Shown here: one piece after another, positions 18,494 through 27,655 of the stretch | How positions within the stretch are numbered: position 1 is the stretch's first letter | Layout of the letters: every line of letters starts with the position of its first letter | Assembly: GCF_000307875.1 (NCBI RefSeq) | Contig: NZ_AJLS01000115.1 | Coordinates: forward strand, 62,001-126,000 | Length of the DNA stretch: 64,000 nucleotides | Reading direction: 5' to 3' | DNA from: Neobacillus bataviensis LMG 21833 | GTDB taxonomy: Bacteria; Bacillota; Bacilli; Bacillales; Cytobacillaceae | Notes under the pieces: model-generated | What the model was told of the DNA's origin: nothing | Seen by the model: the letters and a program-made list of their open reading frames with translations, nothing else | Databases searched by the model: none | Made by a program: the position numbers and the translations under genes

Positions 18494-18522
18494 CATATAA
18501 TGGTACTACCAATTAATTTCAA
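18494..18522 (-). promoter_or_regulatory. predicted sigma-A promoter of the catabolic operon
   Basis: On the minus strand TTGAAA and TATATG are separated by 17 bp. The spacer contains operator O2, so a bound repressor would block RNA polymerase directly. Confidence 0.55.
18501..18511. promoter_or_regulatory. GntR-type operator O2 (TGGTACTACCA)
   Basis: Second identical copy, 40 bp (about four helical turns) from O1, lying between the -35 and -10 hexamers. Confidence 0.8.
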
Positions 18523-18523
18523 A

Positions 18524-18537
18524 TTTAACCGCTTTCA
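18524..18537 (-). promoter_or_regulatory. cre site for CcpA
   Basis: On the minus strand TGAAAGCGGTTAAA matches the cre consensus TGWAANCGNTNWCA at 13 of 14 positions. It lies just upstream of the -35 element and suggests carbon-catabolite control of the operon, the divergent regulator, or both. Confidence 0.6.
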
Positions 18538-18666
18538 TTGCTGAAGTCAATATATTTATTGAAATATCTAAAAATTCTTACTCATCATCTAATAATCTAT
18601 TTGTTTCTAACATTTTCTGTAATATATTTGTATATAGTAGAATGTCATGCTTTAGGAGAGAGACAT

Positions 18667-19344
18667 ATGATGCAGCGTAAACAAACCCTAACTGAAATTG
18701 TATTCGAACGCATCAAGACGTATATTTCAGAGAACCAATGTCAGCCAGGCGACCGTTTGCCAACAGAGAAAGAAATCGTGAATATGCTGGGTGTCAGCAG
18801 GACAATTGTCAGAGAGGCTCTAAAGTCCCTTCAATCACAAGAAATAATTGATATTAAACAAGGCTCCGGAATATTTGTAAAAGAAATCGAATTCCAAACA
18901 TTATGGGGAAAGGTTTCTCCCTTTATCAAGTTCACTCCGGTGAAGTTTAAGGAATTAGTCGATACAAGAATCATCTTAGAACTAGGGGCTATTGAACTTG
19001 CCATTCAGCATTACCAATTGAATAAAATCAATCAAATGTCTTATTGGAATGATCAAATTTTTGAAAAAGCGCTAAAAGGGGAAAAATCGAAAGAGGAAGA
19101 TCTACTGTTTCATAAAGCCCTATTTAACGCGACAGGCAATGATACTTATATTCAATTATCCTCCATTCTAAATGATTACTTTTCTACCCATCGCTTGGAA
19201 GATTCCGTGGGCTTTGAGGAGTTTATTCGTTCCTATAAAGAACACAAATTAGTCATCGACTCAATCATCAACAAAGATAGTGAAAAAGCCAAGGAAGCAA
19301 TGAAGAATCATCTAAATCATTTGTACCTTTTACTTGAAAGTTAA
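18667..19344 (+). CDS. GntR-family regulator, FCD subfamily (first copy)
   Basis: A 225-residue regulator. The N-terminal winged helix (about 6-72) has PGDRLPTEKEIVNMLGVSR and VREALKSLQS; the C-terminal all-helical FCD ligand domain covers about 85-220. I start at ATG 18667, behind AGGAGAGAG; an upstream extension of the open frame is hydrophobic, AT-rich and lacks a ribosome site. Divergent from the lyase/transporter operon, it is the prime candidate for binding TGGTACTACCA. FCD proteins are usually released from DNA by the pathway substrate. Confidence 0.9.
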   Translation: MMQRKQTLTEIVFERIKTYISENQCQPGDRLPTEKEIVNMLGVSRTIVREALKSLQSQEIIDIKQGSGIFVKEIEFQTLWGKVSPFIKFTPVKFKELVDTRIILELGAIELAIQHYQLNKINQMSYWNDQIFEKALKGEKSKEEDLLFHKALFNATGNDTYIQLSSILNDYFSTHRLEDSVGFEEFIRSYKEHKLVIDSIINKDSEKAKEAMKNHLNHLYLLLES

Positions 19345-19398
19345 AAAAATAATCCATAACTGACTTCTCAATTATGTTAAGATGTAATAAAGATTTTA

Positions 19399-19409
19399 TG
19401 GTACTACCA
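19399..19409. promoter_or_regulatory. GntR-type operator O3 (TGGTACTACCA)
   Basis: Third identical palindrome, 90 bp upstream of the second gntR gene. It links that gene to the same regulon by auto- or cross-regulation. Confidence 0.75.
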
Positions 19410-19499
19410 CTTTTCATTATTATGTTTTTTTATCTTCAAATCCATGTTAGGATCTCTACCAATACCAAGACTATTATGTTAAAGAAGCGGTGAAAAACT

Positions 19500-20186
19500 T
19501 TGCAGCCAATTGAAGAAAAGGAAAGGTTTACCTTAAGCAAAATTGTCAGTGATAGTTTACGTGACTATATCATTACAAACAAATTATCCACAGGAGACAA
19601 GCTTCCTTCAGAAAGAGAGCTTGCAAAAATGCTTGATGTAAGCCGTGTGATTATTAGAGAAGCCTTACACTCTTTAGAGTCAACTGGCATTCTTACCATC
19701 AAACATGGCGGTGGAGCTTACATCAATTCTGATGATTCAAGTGTTATTTTTAACAACCTGTTGTTTTTTTGGCAAATGAAAGATAAGAATAGTGATGAAT
19801 TATTCGATCTTAGGCTTCTCCTCGAAAAGGAAGCTATTGCGCATATCATTTCGCAAAGCAATCAAGAAAATTTAGGTAATCTTGAAGCAAAAATTTTATT
19901 GATGAAAGACACGGACGAACCGGAGAAATTTAAGGAATACGACAGGGATTTTCACAGAGAGTTAATATCCACTACCCAGAATGAATTATTTATGCAGTTA
20001 GCGGATATTATTGTTCAATATTTTGCTAATGTATCCCCGCCAACAATCTCACAATTGGAGAAAGAGCAGACCATTCACGAACATCAATTACTTCTCCAAG
20101 CCTTAAAGGATCGGGATAAAAAAGTAGCATATGAAATTTTAGAGGGTCATTTACAACGTTCTATCATAACAAAATCAAAGTCTTAG
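19500..20186 (+). CDS. GntR-family regulator, FCD subfamily (second copy)
   Basis: A 228-residue paralogue of the preceding regulator. The winged helix (about 10-75) has TGDKLPSERELAKMLDVSR and IREALHSLES, and the FCD domain follows, ending with the helix motif EILEGHLQRSI. The start is TTG at 19500 with AAGCGGTG upstream. It is transcribed in the same direction as the first regulator but has its own operator-containing upstream region. Two FCD regulators beside one operon suggest either different ligands or heteromeric control. The frame continues beyond the TAG as a 43-codon open extension. Confidence 0.88.
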   Translation: MQPIEEKERFTLSKIVSDSLRDYIITNKLSTGDKLPSERELAKMLDVSRVIIREALHSLESTGILTIKHGGGAYINSDDSSVIFNNLLFFWQMKDKNSDELFDLRLLLEKEAIAHIISQSNQENLGNLEAKILLMKDTDEPEKFKEYDRDFHRELISTTQNELFMQLADIIVQYFANVSPPTISQLEKEQTIHEHQLLLQALKDRDKKVAYEILEGHLQRSIITKSKS

Positions 20187-20648
20187 CCTAAATTATTCCG
20201 AAGAATCCTTGATGGTGAACCGAAGGACGGCTCTCTATTTATCCAACTGGAACAACTGAGGGCCCTAAAGGAAATTAAAGAAGCTATAGGCTTTTCAGTT
20301 ACAATTTTGTATCGATAACTAAAACAAGAGCAAACCCATTAAAAGGGTTGCTCTTCTTGATTAATAATCTTTTTCTCTATCATATGGATAATCTTATTGG
20401 CTTTTTCAATTATCTTTCCTATTTAGGGAGTGCATATTTTAGTTTTACTCATACTCAGTTTCAATATTGTATTTCAAACCTCTTTATAGTCCTGTTAGGA
20501 AGACGTAGAGGATGACTATGCAAAATCGTAAATGAAGAGTTCAAACTATTAGCCTTCTTCGTGAAATGTTTATTGTTTAACAAAATTTTTGCAGCGTTAT
20601 GAACTAAACCCTAAAGTGGACAGTTTAAAAAAAGCCCCTTTTATGCAT
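20187..20648 (+). other. intergenic region with an in-frame extension of gntR
   Basis: After the TAG of the second gntR gene, 43 further codons (20187-20315, TAA at 20316-20318) stay open in the same frame and contain LFRRILDGEPKDGSLF and QLEQLRALKEIKEAIGF. This looks like coding sequence but has no start of its own, so it may be a remnant of another gene. The rest, beyond the terminator at 20328-20354, is AT-rich with no gene that I can see. Confidence 0.35.
20328..20354 (+). terminator. intrinsic terminator after the gntR pair
   Basis: GAGCAAACCC and GGGTTGCTC pair around ATTAAAA, followed by TTCTTGATT. Confidence 0.75.
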
Positions 20649-21155
20649 CTAGTAATTGACTCCGGCAATTTCAGATACCTTTTCATTCTCCAGATCAATA
20701 TATAATTCTTTTACCTTCACTTGTGACGGTAGCAGCGGATGATTGCGTATGATGTTGACCGTTTTTTGTACGCCATCCGTTAAAGTTTTGCCTTCCTCTA
20801 GCCATCCACTTACCGAACCATCAGGAAATTCCGGCATGCAATTTTTAAAAAGATAATCTAATGTTTGAATCTTGTTCTGTAATTCTTTGTTTTTATCTAT
20901 TTTGTTCAATATATCTCCAGTATTCTTTTGATCATCATTTGTGGAGACCACAATGATTTCCTCCACATTATCCTGATACACAGCAATAATGATGTCCCTC
21001 ATTAAATCGTCGAATGGGTGTGAAACGACTGGCTGATATGTTTGTAAGATAATCGTATTTTCCAGATTGACATTGGTTTCTTCTTTAATGAATCGTTCTA
21101 ATTTCTGCTCCATTCCAATCACAAATAGTACTTTCTTCTTTTCATCTCTAGACAT
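20649..21155 (-). CDS. carbonic-anhydrase-like protein (YbcF-like), zinc ligands missing
   Basis: A 168-residue protein whose end (RNHPLLPSQVKVKELYIDLE) matches the C-terminal strand region of beta-carbonic anhydrases, as in B. subtilis YbcF. Where the family has GH.DCG, this protein reads VVSTNDDQKN. Its only visible cysteine is in KNCMPEFPDG, so the zinc site appears absent and catalysis is unlikely. ATG at 21155 is chosen because GGGGTGA lies 5 nt upstream; a longer in-frame start lacks this. It is the last gene of the dab operon and may bind or regulate the DabAB complex. Confidence 0.65.
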   Translation of the reverse strand: MSRDEKKKVLFVIGMEQKLERFIKEETNVNLENTIILQTYQPVVSHPFDDLMRDIIIAVYQDNVEEIIVVSTNDDQKNTGDILNKIDKNKELQNKIQTLDYLFKNCMPEFPDGSVSGWLEEGKTLTDGVQKTVNIIRNHPLLPSQVKVKELYIDLENEKVSEIAGVNY

Positions 21156-21252
21156 CAAATTCACCCCATAAATGTTATAAATCTTGCTCCAAATACGTTT
21201 TCTGTTTTTTTTATATGAAAAATACACGAGTCTTGAACATATCCTTTTGTTT

Positions 21253-21618
21253 CTAACCTAATTTGCTTTGCAGGTCACTGGAAAGCTTAAAGACGATTAC
21301 TCGTTCTCCAGTTTGTGTACTAAGATCGGTGTGAAAACTTACTACTTCTTCACCTGTTATCGTTAAGATAATTTCTTTTAAATCATCCAAACCGGATTCC
21401 ACTAAACTGTTGCGATGTTCTTTTACTGATAACAACCCTTCTTTATCCTGACATACTGTATATTCAGCAGCAGTAAGTATACCGCGGAGTATGACAATCA
21501 CCATATCCCGTAAGATATCCGATTTAACAGATACGGAACCTCGTCCAAGATAATTTTTCTCCCAATGTGTTAAAGCTTTGCTTATTTCAGCTTCAATTGT
21601 TCCTTTTGTTTTTTCCAT
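21253..21618 (-). CDS. DUF2294 protein, YbcI-like
   Basis: A 121-residue protein matching the usual length of DUF2294. It has the N-terminal helix EAEISKALTHWEKNYLGRGS, then the segment DMVIVILRGILTAAEYTV and the end EVVSFHTDLSTQTGERVIVF. ATG at 21618 is preceded by AAGGAA; the longer frame overlaps the dabA end and lacks a site. In B. subtilis ybcI lies with ybcC and ybcD, so the neighbourhood is conserved. A role in bicarbonate uptake is inferred from context only. Confidence 0.75.
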   Translation of the reverse strand: MEKTKGTIEAEISKALTHWEKNYLGRGSVSVKSDILRDMVIVILRGILTAAEYTVCQDKEGLLSVKEHRNSLVESGLDDLKEIILTITGEEVVSFHTDLSTQTGERVIVFKLSSDLQSKLG

Positions 21619-21670
21619 ACCGATTCCTTTTCCTTTTTTCAAAGTTACATTATATAAACCGGGAAAGTGG

Positions 21671-24283
21671 TTAAGACCAACTCTCCCAGCGTCCTTCCGG
21701 ATCAATGGACGCAAGCCGAATCCACCCGTTTTTCACTTTTTGATGAAAGGCATGATCATTGTCCAGCATCCGTTTTACATAGTTCATCGGTGCTTGGATA
21801 ACCACCAGCAAACGCAATGGCTCATGATATATCTCTTCATCCGATTTCATAACCGACTGCCAGGGAAGCCCGGATAATAAGTCACTGGCGTTCCCCTGCA
21901 TGACTCCGAGACCGGCTGTCACAGTTTGGGTTATTTTATTCCCGCTGCCATAATAATGAGGGGCAACAGTAGATGCATAATATTGCAGGTTAATCCATTG
22001 AGCTACCGTTGCAGGCCCGGGAATAATATTGGCTAGGATCGTACCGTTTTTATCCTTCTTCCAGTTATAATTGTTGAGGAAAACTCTTCCTCCCAGATTG
22101 CAGTCTTGGGTCAGCCGGCGTTCCCCAATGATAAACGCAGCATTACGTGCCAAGCCCCATTCAGGACGGATCTCACTCCAATCTTCTGAAAGACGCTCGG
22201 CCTCAGCCTTTGGATTTTTGAGGTGAGTTCCAATATTCGGCAATTGCGGAATCCGCTCAGCATTGGCTTCCTCACTCACCTTTGGCAACGCGGCTTGGAC
22301 GCGTTTAAATGCTTCCTTCGCTTCAACTGATAGTTCAGGAACATAAAGCCAACGTAATTCATCAAGTGTGGTACTATGCTCGGCGGCTGCAAAAACGGTA
22401 TCTTTCGGAATGAATATTCCCTCTGTTTCAAGTCTCTCCCTTACGTTTGGAAGATTACACAAGGCAGCCAGCACCCGTGCATTAAATCCGCTTGATGCTC
22501 CTCCGCATGCACCGCAGTCGAGTGCGGAACCATATGGATTGTTCGTACTGTGACTTCCATGTCCGCATATAACCACTAGTGGTGCAAATTGACTAGTGAG
22601 TCCCATCATTTTTAGTGCCTGTTGTACGTAGTGTACTTTTTCTTTCATCGAAAAGCCAATTGGCAGATATGTTTCTGATTTTTGCGGGTAGTCAAGCGAG
22701 AGTTCCGTGGATGGTTTATGCAGCCATGTTTCACGCAATTTACTAAATGTCCGGCCTGCATTCCGAGGCACAAAGCTGCGGGCTAGCGTTTGCAGGCTTA
22801 GCCAAGGACCGCTAATTTCCGGTAACACCATGCTAGAAACCAAATTGTTTTTCATCGTTTTAAATGTAAACCTTAGTGAACTAAATGCCTGATACCGTTG
22901 TTGATAGGATTCAGCATCTGGTGAAAACTCTTTTACTTTATATTGCGGTTTAAACATGACCGGCAAAGAGTTATGCGTGTGGTTACTGCCAAGCTCGCAG
23001 GTTTCAATCGGCAACCCGAAAAAGCCTGCTGTTCCAAAGGTCTCAAAATCCCCTGCTTGTTCAAGTTTGCGGCGAAAAGGCTCTGAACGCACATCAATAC
23101 AAAATACAAATTGAGCGAGTGCGGGCTTTACATTTTCTGTTGCTACAGCAGGCTGTTGGGTGTGTATAATCGTTTTCAATTGGTCTTCATATGTTTGTTC
23201 CCATGCTTCAAGCAAAAGTCGATTGCGTAGAATTTTATCAAAACGATACGCAAGGGCCAAACGTGCCTTTATTTCTGTGGAGGATAACTGGGACCAAGCA
23301 TTGATTGGCAGGTTCCCCCATTCCGCCCAAGCTGCAATTAAGGGTTCTAGATTTACTTTATCATTTCTTTTTTCAGGCAAGGGAAGATAGGGTTTAATTA
23401 AAGCCCATTCCATCGAAATTCGTACAGCTAAATAGTCAAGCAGCAGTGAAGTTTCTTCGGCTGCTTGCTGTGAACGCCAAAGCATCATTCCCGCCCAGCC
23501 CGGCAAAGCAAGGAAATGTGCTTCCAAATAGTCTTGGATTTCCGAAAAAGGAATTTCCAGTAAAAGCAAAACTTCCTTTAAGGCAGCATCTGCTTCTACC
23601 GGCAACTTTCCTAGTTGTTTACGTACCTGACGGCTAAGTGCTGGATCGTGTTGGACCAGTTTCCGCCACGCTTGATAGAAACCTTCTTCCCGATTAGGCA
23701 TCGACCAGACAGCCTGGGACTGATCCAAAAACAATTTACACCACTTGATCATATGGCGATTAAGCTCTTGAGCTGCATTCATCCTTCCCAGTTGTTCCAA
23801 GCGCTGACTATAGGTTTTAACTGAATGTTTTTCTGTCATTTGGGAGGTAAAACGGTTTAGCTTTTTTGCCATGCTTTTTAACTCAGATGTTTCTAAAGTA
23901 CTTGAAGATGGTTGATTCTGTATAAGTGCAGCCATGCAATACCGCTCTGCGACCTCATGGGGCATTTCCAAAGACTGTGAGTTTAGCCAATGTTGAAGTC
24001 TATTATTTAAAAAATGCTGATGAATCTCTCCTCGATCCCGTGCAGACTGAAATACGGAATCATTGGGGTAGATATCTACATCACAAGTATCTTTGAGCCA
24101 GCGTGCCACTTTTTCAAACGGTTGTTCCTCTAAGCCTACCCAGGGGTTGCGTGCCGCAAATGTGTTAATAGGCCCGAGCGGTGCAATGACGCTGCTGGCC
24201 GATTTCACCAAGTCATTAAGATCAAAATCTTGGGGTTCAGGCAGCATTTCCCAATGTAATGTTCTTGCTAATGTTGTATTCAT
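21671..24283 (-). CDS. dabA: inorganic carbon transporter subunit DabA
   Basis: An 870-residue DUF2309 protein, the cytoplasmic carbonic-anhydrase-like subunit of the DAB complex, which converts CO2 to bicarbonate when coupled to ion flow through DabB. The zinc-site residues are recognisable: Cys395 and Asp397 (FCIDVR), His575 (CGHGSH) and Cys590 (DCGACGG). The 2- and 15-residue spacings match those in characterised DabA. The gene overlaps dabB by four bases (ATGA), so the two subunits are translationally coupled. The length is normal for the family. Confidence 0.93.
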   Translation of the reverse strand: MNTTLARTLHWEMLPEPQDFDLNDLVKSASSVIAPLGPINTFAARNPWVGLEEQPFEKVARWLKDTCDVDIYPNDSVFQSARDRGEIHQHFLNNRLQHWLNSQSLEMPHEVAERYCMAALIQNQPSSSTLETSELKSMAKKLNRFTSQMTEKHSVKTYSQRLEQLGRMNAAQELNRHMIKWCKLFLDQSQAVWSMPNREEGFYQAWRKLVQHDPALSRQVRKQLGKLPVEADAALKEVLLLLEIPFSEIQDYLEAHFLALPGWAGMMLWRSQQAAEETSLLLDYLAVRISMEWALIKPYLPLPEKRNDKVNLEPLIAAWAEWGNLPINAWSQLSSTEIKARLALAYRFDKILRNRLLLEAWEQTYEDQLKTIIHTQQPAVATENVKPALAQFVFCIDVRSEPFRRKLEQAGDFETFGTAGFFGLPIETCELGSNHTHNSLPVMFKPQYKVKEFSPDAESYQQRYQAFSSLRFTFKTMKNNLVSSMVLPEISGPWLSLQTLARSFVPRNAGRTFSKLRETWLHKPSTELSLDYPQKSETYLPIGFSMKEKVHYVQQALKMMGLTSQFAPLVVICGHGSHSTNNPYGSALDCGACGGASSGFNARVLAALCNLPNVRERLETEGIFIPKDTVFAAAEHSTTLDELRWLYVPELSVEAKEAFKRVQAALPKVSEEANAERIPQLPNIGTHLKNPKAEAERLSEDWSEIRPEWGLARNAAFIIGERRLTQDCNLGGRVFLNNYNWKKDKNGTILANIIPGPATVAQWINLQYYASTVAPHYYGSGNKITQTVTAGLGVMQGNASDLLSGLPWQSVMKSDEEIYHEPLRLLVVIQAPMNYVKRMLDNDHAFHQKVKNGWIRLASIDPEGRWESWS

Positions 24284-25872
24284 CGTAAATGACCTCCTCT
24301 AGAGAATGATTGTGTCAATTGCTTTGGATGACTTTCGACCAAATCATTTTGAGGCTCACCCAATCGTACAAGCCAAAGATAAATGACAGCATAGACAGTT
24401 GATGAACGATGACGAGACAGCCATACACCTGCAGCACTTCCGGCCAATAAGATCATCAGGAGCAAAATGGCTACCGGTTCCGGTGGTTGAACTCCTTTTG
24501 GGATTGTATCTTGTAATACACTATAAAAAGCATCATGTACCAAACTGTATACAATGGCTGCTCCTGCAAACAAAGAAAATCCTGCTATCCGCCCGATACT
24601 TCCGGATCCAAAAGCCACGAGCTGGGTCCAAGCAATTGAAACTGACCATCCTAAGGTAAGAGCGCTTATCATTTGATAACCCTCTCCAGGAGAAGATATC
24701 CAAAGACCAATTGCCACCAAGAGGCCTAAAATCACGCCAGTTATTGTCCATACTATTGATTTTGGCTGGTTTGTCCTGGAGGTTGGCACCTCGTGGTGAT
24801 GAAGTGCAGAGCCAGCCTGTAAGAAAAGAGTTGATTTGAATAGACCATGTAAGACAGCGTGGATAATAGCTGCCAAATAAGCACCTAATGCACATTGGAT
24901 TAACATGAATCCCATCTGTGCAATCGTAGACCCAACCAGCTGCCGTTTATAATCAACGTGGACAAGCATAATTCCAGTCCCTATTATGGCTGAAACACCG
25001 GACAATAGAATCAAAACAATTTGGGCTAGGTTTCCGCTAAAAAGAGGTGAAAATCGAGTCAAGATAATTCCGCCTGCATTCACTAATCCCGCATGCATGA
25101 CCGCGGAGACAGGCGTTGGAGCCACAACTGAATCTAACAGCCAACGTTGAAAAGGCCATTGTGCTGCCGGAATCACGACAGCTAAGATTAGAAGCAGGTT
25201 AATACAAGTCTTTTCCCATGAATCAAGCTGTACAAGACTGCTTTGGGTGAGCACGAGCGACAGCTGCCAATGCCCCGTGGTTTGAGTGATCCAGATGACA
25301 GCTCCTAACAGGGTAAGCCAGCCTAGTGCAAACAGACGGCCGGATTGCGAAGCCGCGTTTCTAGCAACACTCCAGTCTTTTTTTAATCTTATAAGCAAAG
25401 TCAGTCCCAGGAGTGTAACCCCCCAGCAAACCAGCAGCAGGCGAAGGTCATTACTTAGCCAGACAGCTGAATCAGCAGTAGTAGTAATCGTCAGCAGAGC
25501 AAAATATTTTCGATAGGAACGATCACCGAGTAAGTAACGAACAGAATAGCGCTGCACGATAAAACCGATGGTAAGGACAAACAACGCCAACAACCATGAT
25601 AAGGAATCAAGCCGCCAAGGGCCATAAATCATGGTCTCATTGTTCGTAACAAGGGCCAGCAGGGCAGCGATTGGGGGCAGCAATGTGATACCGACGTGAA
25701 GACGAACAAAAGATAGCGGAACCTTTGGGAATAACAGGAATAGCGCGCTAAGCACCGATATGATAAGCAATCCAAAAAATAGTTCAGGCACAGAAATGAG
25801 CATTTTACTTCCCTCTACCGATGTATGGAAGAAACCCATTCCGAAAAAATAACTTTGACCGATTTCCTTCAT
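24280..25872 (-). CDS. dabB: inorganic carbon transporter membrane subunit DabB
   Basis: A 530-residue NuoL/NdhF-like (proton_antipo_M) membrane protein with about 13-14 helices. Segments such as PTPVSAVMHAGLVNAGGIIL and GSTIAQMGFMLIQCALGAY contain the conserved Lys/His helices of antiporter subunits. Next to dabA, it acts as the cation channel that energises CO2 hydration rather than as a part of complex I. It is the first gene of the operon. Its leader holds a strong terminator-like hairpin. Confidence 0.92.
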   Translation of the reverse strand: MKEIGQSYFFGMGFFHTSVEGSKMLISVPELFFGLLIISVLSALFLLFPKVPLSFVRLHVGITLLPPIAALLALVTNNETMIYGPWRLDSLSWLLALFVLTIGFIVQRYSVRYLLGDRSYRKYFALLTITTTADSAVWLSNDLRLLLVCWGVTLLGLTLLIRLKKDWSVARNAASQSGRLFALGWLTLLGAVIWITQTTGHWQLSLVLTQSSLVQLDSWEKTCINLLLILAVVIPAAQWPFQRWLLDSVVAPTPVSAVMHAGLVNAGGIILTRFSPLFSGNLAQIVLILLSGVSAIIGTGIMLVHVDYKRQLVGSTIAQMGFMLIQCALGAYLAAIIHAVLHGLFKSTLFLQAGSALHHHEVPTSRTNQPKSIVWTITGVILGLLVAIGLWISSPGEGYQMISALTLGWSVSIAWTQLVAFGSGSIGRIAGFSLFAGAAIVYSLVHDAFYSVLQDTIPKGVQPPEPVAILLLMILLAGSAAGVWLSRHRSSTVYAVIYLWLVRLGEPQNDLVESHPKQLTQSFSRGGHLR

Positions 25873-25899
25873 TTTGCTGCATCCCTTTCTGTTTTACTT

Positions 25900-25973
25900 T
25901 TTAAAAACAAAAAAAACCGACAATTTTATAAGCATAATGGTTAAATCCATTAAACTTTGAAAATTGTCGGTTT
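25900..25973 (-). terminator. terminator hairpin in the dab leader (possible attenuator)
   Basis: On the minus strand AAACCGACAATTTT pairs with AAAATTGTCGGTTT (14 bp, perfect) around a loop of about 32 nt and is followed by TTTTTTTTGTTTTT, ending some 30 nt before the dabB start region. The preceding gene has its own terminator at 26238-26270 and a promoter lies between, so this signal belongs to the dab leader. A GC hairpin (AGGCC/GGCCT) lies just upstream at about 25984-26000. Confidence 0.7.
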
Positions 25974-26057
25974 ACTTTTAACAGGCCCAGCCGGCCTTTT
26001 AATAGTCTACCTAATTATGTAACTTTCTTTCTTCCAATAAGAACAGTTGTCCTCTTT

Positions 26058-26085
26058 GTTATAATTTGCTTTTTCATATAGTCAA
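26058..26085 (-). promoter_or_regulatory. predicted sigma-A promoter of the dab operon
   Basis: TTGACT, 16 bp, TATAAC on the minus strand, in the gap upstream of the leader hairpin. The 365-bp gap 25873-26237 otherwise holds only the leader structures. Confidence 0.5.
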
Positions 26086-26237
26086 TAAAAAGTCATTAAC
26101 CCTATGCTAAAGAAACCAATATTTTTAGAGAAAACAATTAATTTATGCTAGTAATGTTACTATTTATCGGACATTGTGTCAAGTTGAAATTTCTTCTAAC
26201 GCTCCCCTATTGTGGTGACGAAATCAATTGAAATAAA

Positions 26238-26270
26238 AAATGACTACCAAACTGAATTTGGTAGTCATTT
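26238..26270 (-). terminator. intrinsic terminator of the 86-residue membrane protein gene
   Basis: AAATGACTACCAAA and TTTGGTAGTCATTT pair around a short loop; TTTTTTATTTC follows on the minus strand. The arm overlaps the stop codon. Confidence 0.85.
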
Positions 26271-26525
26271 CTTACTTTTTAATGTATACAAGAGTGTCGC
26301 GAATAGATTGGCTCCGATAAATAATACGTTTCCTTGTGCGTTAAAACTCAGCTGCTGCTCTTCAAAGCTCATATTATCATACATTTCATCCTGGCTGATT
26401 CCCTGTGCCCGCCGTTTTTTATCCATCTTTTTCAATTCCTTAATATAGGAATATTGAAATGGCAATAGAATCAGCGATAACAAAATATAGCCGCCAAGAG
26501 CCCATAACGTGACCGATAAACCCAT
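26265..26525 (-). CDS. small two-helix membrane protein
   Basis: An 86-residue protein with a helix at about 5-25 (LWALGGYILLSLILLPF), a charged middle (KELKKMDKKRRAQG, MSFEEQQLSF) and a second helix at about 62-80. It resembles short Bacillus membrane proteins of the DUF3949 kind, which I cannot confirm. It lies 56 bp after the larger membrane protein gene and probably shares its transcript; the terminator immediately follows. Confidence 0.6.
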   Translation of the reverse strand: MGLSVTLWALGGYILLSLILLPFQYSYIKELKKMDKKRRAQGISQDEMYDNMSFEEQQLSFNAQGNVLFIGANLFATLLYTLKSKK

Positions 26526-26581
26526 TTATTTCAACCCCTTTTTTTGAAAAAGTAATACCTACGACGCAGCGATTTCCAGAA

Positions 26582-27655
26582 TTATTTGCCCCTCTCGCTG
26601 ATTTTTTCCGAAAGTACATGGTAAAAACGTTGCGGATCATCGAGACTGAGATGTGCCTTCCTTACCTTTCTCTTCAGCCCGTACAGGAACCTTGCTTCCA
26701 CCGGTTGAACAAATTCTACTTCAAAAGTAGGCTTTTCTTTCATAAAGTCGGCTACGGTGGCATCGAACACATCCCGTGATTCCTCTTTGGTTAATTTTTC
26801 AGGGCCATCATAATAGTGAATACTCTTAATTTCCTCAAGAGGAACAGCCACCCTTCTCATGATTCCAACCTGTAAATATAAATGGCGATCTGTTATGATC
26901 ATCGGACAAAGGCGAATGGCCTGGATTTCTGCTATAAAAAATAATAAGGTATAACTATTTAATGCCAATGCGATGATGGCCACGGTGGGATTCCATGAAT
27001 GAAGCAGAAAGTGAAATCCGACCGATTCCAAGACAAGCGCGTGGATTAGCATGATGTACAGTGCAATGGCACACGTTTTTTTATGATAGGTGAAATTTCT
27101 TTCTCCGGATAAAGGCTTTTGCCTCCAAGAAAACAAGCTGTAATAATACATCGTCATTTCGGAGAAAAAAATATCACGCATCCGCGAGGGTTTCATGTGC
27201 TGATTCCACGCTTGTTCCATTCGATGTTGAAAGGTTGGATTTTCGGCTGCGACCACGGTTGCGTTGCGGCGGTAGCTTTTGATGATCGCTGGAATTTTCG
27301 CCAGAAGCTTTAGAATCACGTAGAGTTCAAAAAGGAAAAAAGCTCCCTCTCCCGCAAATAATATATATTTTACAAAGGAATAGCCCGACAGGTAGCCTTG
27401 CGGAATAATCAGGATCGCAGCTCCATATCCCGCAATCATGACGGGAAGCACATATTTTAGGGAATAGCGTTTTCTTATGATAAAAAGGTAAACGAGAACA
27501 GGGATGGTTATCATGAAGTCAAATAAAGAGCCTAGCGCCATTCCTGATGGAAGAGGTCCTGCCCATTCTGCTTGATAAACCAGTACATTTGAACCAATCA
27601 CTAACGTGAATAATAAACCAAACCACAGCCACTTTTTTTTAGGGGTAGTTAACAT
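26582..27655 (-). CDS. membrane protein with C-terminal PH-like domain
   Basis: A 357-residue protein with about six to seven hydrophobic segments between residues 10 and 260. A soluble tail from about 262 reads MIITDRHLYLQVGIMRRVAV then PLEEIKSIHYYDG, the pattern of a bacterial PH-like domain. Homologues in bacilli are often given an unsupported beta-carotene monooxygenase name. No enzymatic motif is visible. ATG start; the promoter is probably within 27656-27740, before a class A repeat. Confidence 0.6.
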   Translation of the reverse strand: MLTTPKKKWLWFGLLFTLVIGSNVLVYQAEWAGPLPSGMALGSLFDFMITIPVLVYLFIIRKRYSLKYVLPVMIAGYGAAILIIPQGYLSGYSFVKYILFAGEGAFFLFELYVILKLLAKIPAIIKSYRRNATVVAAENPTFQHRMEQAWNQHMKPSRMRDIFFSEMTMYYYSLFSWRQKPLSGERNFTYHKKTCAIALYIMLIHALVLESVGFHFLLHSWNPTVAIIALALNSYTLLFFIAEIQAIRLCPMIITDRHLYLQVGIMRRVAVPLEEIKSIHYYDGPEKLTKEESRDVFDATVADFMKEKPTFEVEFVQPVEARFLYGLKRKVRKAHLSLDDPQRFYHVLSEKISERGK

